A stretch of DNA of 64,000 nucleotides from NCBI RefSeq assembly GCF_009017415.1, contig NC_092407.1, positions 5,084,001 to 5,148,000 of the forward strand, in the 5' to 3' direction. The stretch's first letter is position 1, and every line of letters starts with the position of its first letter. Positions 56,807 through 64,000 of this stretch are shown here, piece after piece. Source of the stretch: Aspergillus flavus (lineage: Eukaryota > Ascomycota > Eurotiomycetes > Eurotiales > Aspergillaceae). The notes under the pieces are model-generated. The model was not told the DNA's origin. It saw nothing but the letters and a program-made list of their open reading frames with translations, and did not search any database. Made by a program: the position numbers and the translations under genes.

Positions 56807-59110
56807 GATGGAGGAAAGCAAAGCACCTCTTCACAATATGCTTTTGGTTATAGTTTGCCTGCTCTTGGGGTTGGGTATAGCTGGCTTGCGGAGCTCTCAT
56901 GCTTCGAAACAGCTGTCATTACCGCCGCAACCAAGAGGCAGCATGGTCTTGGGGAATCTGTCAGAGATCATGAAAGCAAGTATGGATAACCTTCAGCACC
57001 CGCTGGTACAAGGCTGGGCCAGGGAACATGGAGAAGTTATTCGTGTCCGGCTCTGCCCAGTTACAGAGTACTTCCTGAATTCAGATCGAGCTGTCAAGGT
57101 GCTCTAACCGATTGCTTCGAAATACAGGGAGCAGGTACTGACCTCGACAGGAAAACATGGACCGATCATCTGCCATATCATCAGAACGGCCTCGGTGGAT
57201 GATTAGCAATGAACTCATTTGCAACCAGCTCAACGTTTTGTTGCTCCATAGAAGTGATCCGCGCCAGAGTGTAAGGCAGAAGGCAGGCATGAATGCTCAA
57301 GTGAAGCTGACCATGATTTGTAGAACCAGAGGTGCGTGATATATTTATATTTAACGAGCGTTCCGCGAGCAGACGCCGACCTACCGTAAGCTACATATGG
57401 ATGACCCTACCATTCTCTATATCTACTTAGACTCATTGAAGGTTCCTCCATTATGAAACGGCCAAATTCCTTCACAGTATCACGAATAATCCGCAGGCCG
57501 GCCAGGATGGTACTCAGATACTGAGACTGATTGCCCGCTATACATATAGTGCGTTTGTAACACAGACGTTTGGCATGGACGTACGTAGACATAAATCCCC
57601 TTCTTGCTTCTAATGACATACCAATAATCGTTTGAATAGATCCCTCGCGTAGACGATCCTGTTATTGACTACATACATGGTAAGTATCACACACCCTCTC
57701 ACATCTTCTCTGACCAGCCGATATAGAAACGGGCTTAGCTCAGATCTTGGGTAAGTAGTGGATCCAGCTCGACTGGCGATAATGGTTAAATTCAAGTACC
57801 CTAGGCACAATCCCGGGAATGCACATGGTTGATATATTCACGTGGCTGAACTACTTGCCCCTCTGTCTCTAACCATGGGAGCAAGATGCCCGGAAACGAT
57901 TCAAGCGAGACTTGGAATGGTGCATCGTCCGCCTACACGTAAGGTCCTTATTGTCGAAAACACAATTCACGTTGGCATCTGATAAATATAACCTCGATCC
58001 TTAGAGGATTAAGAACCCTAACCTTGCTGGGAAGTATATGCCTGACGCATTTCTTCCCTCCGTTCTTCGGGCAGCAGATCTGGGGCGCTTCACCACCGAG
58101 GAAGAAGCAGCATATCTGCCACTTCAACTCATCATCGGTGCTGCAGATACGGTAGGCAATGAGACCCGTTTGGCTACTAAAGCTCGGTGTTCTGATGGTG
58201 CTATGAACTACAACAGAGTCAGATCTCGACTTGGTCGTTCCTGGAAGCCATGCTCCAATATCCAGACGTCCAGCACAGGGCACGATCTGAGATTGGTATG
58301 GTTCATTCAAATGGTTTCTCTCAAAGTATCCACTAATCCCTTCTTCAGAGGCGGTGGTTGGTGATCGCTTACCTGAGTTCGCCGATCTGGAGCGCATTCC
58401 GTACATTCGATGCGTGATGAAAGAAGTTTGGCGGTGGCGCCCCCACGTTGCCCTTGGCCATCCGCATGTCACGACAAAGGACATAGTTGATAACAGGAAA
58501 AGAATTCCCAAGGGCGCCCATCTTCATCTAAATGCATGGTAGGGTAGACCTCATCTAGCAAGAAGGACAGCCTGGTTAACAATAGCCTTGGTCAGGGTTA
58601 TTTCACACGACTCAAAAAGACACGAATATCCGGATCGCTTCTGGCCTGAGCGATACACGGACGACCATACAACTGTAAGTAATCTACTGCCAGGCCAGCC
58701 AGTCTGATAGGTGACGGGAGTTCCCAGACAATGCAGAGTGTGAACTCTTCTGACGTGACTAAACGCGATCATTTTGCTTTCGGTGCCGGGCGTCGCAGCT
58801 GTATGTCAGCTATCAACTGTTATAATCAACACATGACTGACATATGCTAGGCCCTGGTTACCACGTTGCAAAACGATCACACGCTATCGCAATAATGAGA
58901 ATTCTCTGGGCCTTTGAGGTCGTGTGGGCGCCTGGGACAAGGCAGCCTGTGGATCCATTGACGTACCTGCGCCGCTCTGAAGTGCCCGGGAATGCCTCGT
59001 CAAGACTGCCCGTTACATTGCGAGTATTGAGCTAGGAAAAGGCAAACATTATTATCCAGACTTTTGACGTGCTGCAGCATGAGCGCTTACCTCTTGTAAG
59101 TACCACGATG
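56807..59110 (+). pseudogene. Cytochrome P450 pseudogene
   Basis: P450 blocks appear in order over 2.3 kb: an N-terminal membrane anchor (MLLVIVCLLLGLGIAGL), LPPQPRGSMVLGNL, the ERPRWMISNELI segment, an I-helix-like IIGAADTV (58,132), the K-helix region CVMKEVWRWRPHV, a DRFWPERY segment and the haem-binding FGAGRRSC (58,779). Several candidate introns remain, but the blocks lie in different frames with stops between them, for example TAA within the LPLCL-PW segment near 57,872 and an in-frame stop after the first 100 codons. The order and completeness suggest fairly recent inactivation. The family could not be set; any link to CPA tailoring (A. oryzae has a P450, CpaH) is speculation. Confidence 0.75.
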
Positions 59111-60350
59111 ATGATTCTTCTCGTGTCTATTGACACAGCTAACAGACTTCATGCCTCTCTGTCATTAAGCTTGTCAGAGGACCTGTACCCTAGTCCTTGG
59201 CGTGTCTCGGGCACCCTTGGTTTTCTCGGCCGCCCATGACCCTATTTTTCCTATTTCTATATATGTATTGCGCATCATATATATTAATATATTTGCTTTT
59301 ATTTATTATATATATAGAGTATGCCAGTTAGAACTGACCATAACAGCAGTCTACCGCATTGCTTCTGGACTCTGCCTACCCTCCCTGAGTCCGCAGAATT
59401 CATTCCGGATGCAATTCAGGGTATTGTGTGGCTCATCGAAAAGATGAAGCGAGGTCGATCAAGGTGTCAAGTAGAATGGACAATGAATAGTCAACCTCAA
59501 GTCTAGACTGGAAATACAGTAACACATTCCGAAGGCGTCCATACAACTTTCAATTTACGGCGCAATCTTAGCAAGATCAAAGTAGTGGACAAGGGTCTGC
59601 AGATTTCTAGTGCTTAGAGTTTGAAAAATATTGCTAGGATGGAATCGATAACTCATCTCTCGAACAAAACCATGTATGCTCTGGGGATATTGTAGTGGCA
59701 AGCTTGACTGCCGCTGAATGGTATCAGAAGAGCAACTCAAGGAGCACACGGCTTCACGTCAAATCACCTTGATCCTTCCTGAAACCACGCAAAGTGCCCG
59801 TTCGCATCCGAATCGCCCCTCCCAGCCTCGTCCCATTCTTCAACCATTATTGAACGCAAATGGCATTTTCCTGTTTGGCCGTGAGGGTTCTGCCGGGAGT
59901 TTCGGATATCAGCGCTCCTAGAAGCATGACGTTGCATTTGACCTCTAGCCGGAACCTGGCGGGCGATTGGAACGACATTTGATATGATTGGATCGTTCAA
60001 TATTTGCGTTTGGGGTTAGCGCAAAGTCCAAAGTCATAGTTTCGGAGTCATGTTTCGGATCGGAGATTGGCTTAGTCAGTTACCGAAAGCCAGGTAACAT
60101 ACTTTAGGATGCCAAGATCAGCACCATTCGGATGTCATGCAGTTAGGTGTATATACAAGATCCCCTTGTCATTCTCGACCTGTTGAGAGTAGGTTTCGTC
60201 ATCACTGGCGATCCATACCTGCCTCGTCATCCAGCGGTCTCGCCCTCCCCTTTCTCGCGCCACATCTCTCACTTGGAATGTTATTTATTTGGCTGCCAGA
60301 GTCCTACTTACCATACCGGAGCATCAGGCCATCTTATTCATCCCACCACA
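59111..60350. other. Intergenic region
   Basis: About 1.2 kb; very AT-rich at 59,235-59,315. No gene is supported. Confidence 0.55.
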
Positions 60351-60683
60351 ATGCCTACCACAGTCACTGTACTATACCCGAATGATGTGGACGCTGACTA
60401 TGACTTGAACTACTACCTCACCCACCATATGCCACTCTTGGACAAGCTCTGGGGAACGAGAGGCCTGAAGGGCTGGACATATACGAAATATACACCAAGC
60501 CCCAATGGTTCGCCTCAGCCATATGTTTTCGGATGTTCGATGACCTGGGAATCTGGCGATGCAATGAAGGCTGCATTTTCAGGCCCCGGGGTCAAGGAGG
60601 CCATGGCAGATGTCGCCAAGTTCAGCAACAAACAACCTATAATGTTGTTCGGGGAAAGGTTGGCTCAAGGTGGAAGGCCTTAG
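60351..60683 (+). CDS. EthD-like small protein
   Basis: An intronless frame from the ATG at 60,351 encodes 110 residues. The pattern TVLYPNDVDADYDLNYYLTHHMPLLDKLW matches the start of the EthD-type dimeric alpha-beta barrel family, and the segments FGCSMTWES and MLFGERL fit its later strands. Family members act as small enzymes or accessory proteins in aromatic or polyketide metabolism; the role here is unknown. A longer in-frame upstream extension starting near 60,147 has no family similarity and is taken as leader. Confidence 0.8.
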   Translation: MPTTVTVLYPNDVDADYDLNYYLTHHMPLLDKLWGTRGLKGWTYTKYTPSPNGSPQPYVFGCSMTWESGDAMKAAFSGPGVKEAMADVAKFSNKQPIMLFGERLAQGGRP

Positions 60684-61710
60684 GGGGGGATTGTGATGGA
60701 CGGCTTGATTCTCTTGCTTTATCGGAGTATGCAAGTGACGGTTGCCCTGCGTCTGTGTGTGTGTTACGATAGCTACCGGGTTCAAGCAGCAAGGGATTCT
60801 GTGCAGCCGTGAGAGATGCCACTTATGTTTACACCTTGACTAAGATATCTTTGTCCGAATTGGGAGTTGCTATGGTGGACACGCTGTTGTGTATATAAGC
60901 GACTGGTGGACAGCCCTTGACAAACCAAAAACCAAATGAAGCTCTGCAATTGCTGTTCTCTTCCCTGAAAATCAAGCCCCACATAGTTCGGCATTGTAGT
61001 TGAGTCTGCTTTCCATTTCCTTTTGACACGTCTGTTCCGCGCCACGCGTTCTGCCAAGTGTTGCGGGAGTTTTGTAGATTTAGTCCGCCGTAGCAAGACT
61101 TTTGACCAGCCACGTGACTCAGATAATGATATAGAGCGCAGTAACGGGTGGGCAGCTCAGAAAACTTAGAAGACTGAAACTTCAAAGGAAGACTCCTATC
61201 CAGATCTACAGATACAACTTGTCAATCATTATCATCCCAGCTGGACGTTTGTCCTTTCCGGGTACAGCACACCTGCCCTTCTGCACATCCGCGTGAATCT
61301 GGTAGGATCAGAAGCAACCTAAAATTCTGGAAGAGGTCAACCGTTGACCCGCTCGCCCGCTAATACTTTCCAGATCTGACACGGCGTCTCACAGCTGCGA
61401 GACAAAGGTCTGACGACTTTACATAGAGTGAACGGGGTCACTGATACACTCCTGTACGAGTGGGCCGGGTACCCGTTCCGAAGGAAGTTCCCGCCTTCGG
61501 GAGAGCATCGGGAAGTTTGTATGGCGAAGCACTGCCTCCGTTGATCCGGCAAGGTCCGGCCTCGCCATTGGCTCCTTCCGCTGAGTTACCAGTTATGAAG
61601 CTGCAAAATCCGGTAGCCATGGGTCCATTTCTTCACGGGTCCGGGGTCATTAATGTGGGGGATTCACTGTAGCCGTTTTCCCGAGAAAACTCCATCTGAA
61701 TGACCTTTCG

Positions 61711-61728
61711 CTGTGGTCTGGACCACAG
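61711..61728. repeat. Perfect 8-bp-arm palindrome upstream of the dioxygenase gene
   Basis: CTGTGGTC-TG-GACCACAG is a perfect inverted repeat with a 2-base centre, about 290 bases upstream of the dioxygenase ATG. It could be a dimeric regulator site; no regulator is assigned. Confidence 0.6.
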
Positions 61729-61738
61729 TGGGATATGG

Positions 61739-61847
61739 GCCGATGAAGTTGCTATTGCTGTCGCCTTCTGGTCTCAAACATCCGACCAGTAGAGGCAGGT
61801 GACGTCTCGCCAGAAGGCGAAGAAGGCGAGGGCGAAGCTTCATCGGC
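61739..61847. repeat. Imperfect long inverted repeat
   Basis: The arms 61,739-61,771 and 61,810-61,847 are largely reverse complements: the outer ends GCCGATGAAG/CTTCATCGGC and the inner ends GTCGCCTTCTGG/CCAGAAGGCGA pair well. The loop is about 38 bases. It lies just upstream of the TATA box of the dioxygenase gene. Confidence 0.8.
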
Positions 61848-61873
61848 GCGTGACTACCAAACAGAATGCCTCA

Positions 61874-61880
61874 TTATATA
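61874..61880 (+). promoter_or_regulatory. TATA box of the dioxygenase gene
   Basis: TATATAA lies 137 bases upstream of the ATG at 62,017, a typical distance for a fungal gene with a long leader. Confidence 0.6.
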
Positions 61881-62016
61881 AGGGCCAGAGTACGACCAAG
61901 CAGTCGCTGAGATTTCAAATCATTCTTCTGCATTGATCCAGAAATCCCTCTCGAAAATCCACCCCGCCTTCTTACATATATAGGCCCTCCTGTCACATCC
62001 TTACTGTACCCTAACA

Positions 62017-63615
62017 ATGGCTGCTCAGTGGAAGCCTCTGAAGGGAGCCGAGAGCCTACCGTCTCGATGGCACTGGTCCAGGGATCTTGGGGGTCCCGAT
62101 ATGCCAATCCGCCTGGAGGGTGAGATTGGCGATGTGATGGTGCGAGGAACCATCCCTGCTAGTATCGACGGAACTTTCTACCGGGTCGCGGGCGACCATG
62201 TTACCCCCACTCCTGATAAACACAGTCCTCTGGAAGGCCACGGTGCCGTCAGCGCCTTTCGCATCCACAACGGGCATGTGGATTTCAAGATCAGATATGT
62301 TCAAAACGACCGTTACAAGGTTGAGAGGGCCAACAGAAGGAGTATGTTTGTGGACATCGTGGGCCACCCCATGCAGGACCACCCTTGTGTTCGGGCAGTC
62401 TCTGAGCAAACCTCCAACATCAACGTACTCCATTGGGGTGGGAAGCTGCTCGCGCTCAACGAAATCGGCAAAGCTTGGACTCTGGATCCCGACACACTCG
62501 AGACGACGGGTGTTGACCCGTATGGCAAGCAGGTCTTGCAGTCTGCAACCTTTTCAGCCCATCCTAAGATTGACCAGAATGTGGATGAACTCGTTACCTG
62601 GGGCTTTGGGACCAGCTTCGAGGAACTTGTTTCCTACTCTATTACCCGGCACGGCAGAGTGAAGAACCTACACCGTGTAGTGCGTCCTATCCCGGGGACG
62701 ATCCACGACGTTGCCATCACAGAGAATTGGCTGGTGTTTTGTCAGTGGCCTTCGGTGCCTTCCAACAAGGCAGGGCGCTCGAGACTTGTCTGGGATACTT
62801 CCCTGCCTACTGTTTTTCTAGTAACACCCCGCTGTCCAGACAAGCCATTGGCTGGTTCAGGCTGGAAACCCTACGAGTTCCGCATTTACACTCACAACTC
62901 AAATACGGAAATTGTACATACCGGTGGAGCTTGGGAGGAGAATGGCAAGATTATATTTGAGGGCACTTGGCCCAATCAGCCCAAGACTTCGTTTTTCAAT
63001 TGGTGGGACCGGAAACAAGATGAGCCCAACCAGAACGATGAGTCTGTCCGGGACGCTGGGCCTGAGAATACCGTCGTCGAATACGTCCGCTTCGAGATCG
63101 ATCCTGTACAGCCAGACAGAACCGAGCTTGCCGACCCGACGGTTCTTGTCACTATTCCCAATGAGTTCCCCCGGATTGATGAACGTTTTTACTGCAAGCC
63201 GCACGACTACGTATTTATGAACGTTGTCTGCGATGACGGCACGGCCCAGAGCCCAAAACACGTCTATCGTAGTCTCAATGCGACTGCTATGCTTAATAAG
63301 CGTACAGGAGAATTGAAGACTTACAACCCGGGACCACATTGCCGATGCCAGGAGCCTGTTTTTATTCCGCGATCAGACGACGCTCCAGAAGGCGACGGAC
63401 ATATCATCTTTGCCGTTGATCGCCTAGATATCAACCTAACCAACGTAGTCATCCTTGACACAAAGGATTTTGAACACCCTGTTGCTGTCATTGAACTGCC
63501 AATGCGCATGCGTGCTCAGGTGCATGGTAATTGGGTCGATGCGAGGGAGCTCACTGGAAAGCCCTTGGTGGCCAGTCCATCTTGGAACGGCGTGGCCCCT
63601 TCTGGGAAGCTGTAA
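62017..63615 (+). CDS. Carotenoid/stilbene cleavage oxygenase family protein
   Basis: An intronless frame encodes 532 residues with the RPE65/carotenoid-oxygenase pattern: an N-terminal GTIPASIDGTFYRV block, GHGAVSAFRI, and the four iron-binding His expected of the seven-bladed propeller, seen as H182 (SAHPK), H230 (TIHDV), H301 (IVHTGG) and H503 (QVHGNW). These enzymes cleave C=C bonds of carotenoids, stilbenes or lignin-derived phenylpropenoids with Fe(II) and O2. There is no signal peptide, so it is probably cytosolic. The length fits fungal lignostilbene-dioxygenase-like members. The substrate cannot be told from sequence alone. The gene is intact and is the last one in the window. Confidence 0.9.
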   Translation: MAAQWKPLKGAESLPSRWHWSRDLGGPDMPIRLEGEIGDVMVRGTIPASIDGTFYRVAGDHVTPTPDKHSPLEGHGAVSAFRIHNGHVDFKIRYVQNDRYKVERANRRSMFVDIVGHPMQDHPCVRAVSEQTSNINVLHWGGKLLALNEIGKAWTLDPDTLETTGVDPYGKQVLQSATFSAHPKIDQNVDELVTWGFGTSFEELVSYSITRHGRVKNLHRVVRPIPGTIHDVAITENWLVFCQWPSVPSNKAGRSRLVWDTSLPTVFLVTPRCPDKPLAGSGWKPYEFRIYTHNSNTEIVHTGGAWEENGKIIFEGTWPNQPKTSFFNWWDRKQDEPNQNDESVRDAGPENTVVEYVRFEIDPVQPDRTELADPTVLVTIPNEFPRIDERFYCKPHDYVFMNVVCDDGTAQSPKHVYRSLNATAMLNKRTGELKTYNPGPHCRCQEPVFIPRSDDAPEGDGHIIFAVDRLDINLTNVVILDTKDFEHPVAVIELPMRMRAQVHGNWVDARELTGKPLVASPSWNGVAPSGKL

Positions 63616-64000
63616 ATTTTCTTCCCCCGAGGTAACGGGGAGTGGATCTTGCTCTGATATGCTATCAGAGGCTCCCGAACTTGCGCAGAATATGTTTCAG
63701 TTTCAGTTTGATTTATTGTGTTACCAACTGTTCGTTCATGAAGTCTATTCCGACCGACCGGATTCCTGTACCAAAGCGGTGCCCTGTCGGTCAGGAACCA
63801 GTGGTGAGGCCTTTAAAGCTCGATCGTGTGGTCTGGCAGCCCTCCTGCATCTCAACTGCATTGCACATCTCCCCCATCCCTCGTGTTTCAATTCCAACAG
63901 TCAGGACAGAGGAGGAGTAGGAGGAGTGAAGGTGTCATGGAGATCTGCAGAGAGTCTTGTACTTGAAGACAATGCCTCGTTTTGTATTTATGTGGGTCCG
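63616..64000. other. 3' flank of the dioxygenase gene at the window edge
   Basis: These 385 bases presumably include the 3' untranslated region; a GGA-rich repeat lies near 63,909-63,928. A 92-codon frame here has no motif and is not called. Confidence 0.55.

Larger units (their letters stand above)
60684..62016. other. Intergenic region and promoter of the dioxygenase gene
   Basis: About 1.3 kb; the first 1 kb has no supported gene. The last 300 bases hold a short palindrome, a long inverted repeat and a TATA box, listed separately. Confidence 0.6.

Noticed and set aside
60147..60350. 68-codon N-terminal extension of the EthD-like protein
   Set aside because: It shows no similarity to the family, whose members start close to the ATG at 60,351.
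1..64000. CRISPR arrays, tRNA or rRNA genes, intact transposons
   Set aside because: I saw none; CRISPR arrays are not expected in a fungus, and no transposase or reverse transcriptase motif was found.

Overview
The window is fungal nuclear DNA. Most genes are split by short GT-AG introns of about 50-80 nt, they lie on both strands without operons, and the families are those of Aspergillus secondary metabolism. Gene content and order match the telomere-proximal end of the aflatoxin cluster joined to the cyclopiazonic acid (CPA) cluster in Aspergillus section Flavi. A deletion across the cypA-norB pair, an aflT with no large internal gap and a full-length 3,906-residue CPA synthase together fit A. 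flavus best; an A. oryzae-like strain with an intact CPA synthase is the main alternative. Gene names rest on recognised motifs, lengths and gene order, because no database search was possible.

Left part (1-17,322), the end of the aflatoxin cluster. It holds the 3' tip of aflA/fas-2 (fatty acid synthase alpha), aflD/nor-1 (norsolorinic acid ketoreductase), hypC/aflCa (anthrone oxidase), an intact six-exon aflC/pksA (2,109 aa polyketide synthase with every catalytic residue I checked present), aflT (MFS transporter), and the broken pair aflU/cypA and aflF/norB. AflA with AflB makes the hexanoyl starter. PksA extends and cyclises it to norsolorinic acid anthrone, HypC oxidises the anthrone, and Nor-1 reduces norsolorinic acid to averantin. 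The cypA-norB lesion matches the known inability of A. flavus to make G-type aflatoxins. AflR-like sites lie upstream of aflD and between hypC and pksA.

Middle part (17,323-44,189). Two genes of unknown function (18,243-18,650 and 19,701-20,312) lead into the CPA cluster: cpaT (MFS transporter), cpaO (FAD oxidocyclase), cpaD (prenyltransferase), cpaA (PKS-NRPS) and cpaR (Zn2Cys6 regulator). CpaA makes cyclo-acetoacetyl-L-tryptophan, CpaD prenylates it to beta-CPA, and CpaO closes the ring to alpha-CPA. In CpaA the DH, MT and KR motifs look decayed, and the terminal reductase-like domain has Leu where the catalytic Tyr should be, as expected for a Dieckmann cyclase.

Right part (44,190-64,000), telomere-side accessory DNA. 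It holds a four-exon gene of a lipocalin-like fungal family, a seven-helix rhodopsin-domain membrane protein gene, an AT-rich block of degenerate repeats, a secreted amidohydrolase, a DUF3712-type membrane protein, a relic of a C2H2-Zn2Cys6 transcription factor, a P450 pseudogene, a small EthD-like gene and an intact carotenoid-oxygenase-type dioxygenase. The pseudogenes and long empty spacers suggest fast decay next to the two clusters.
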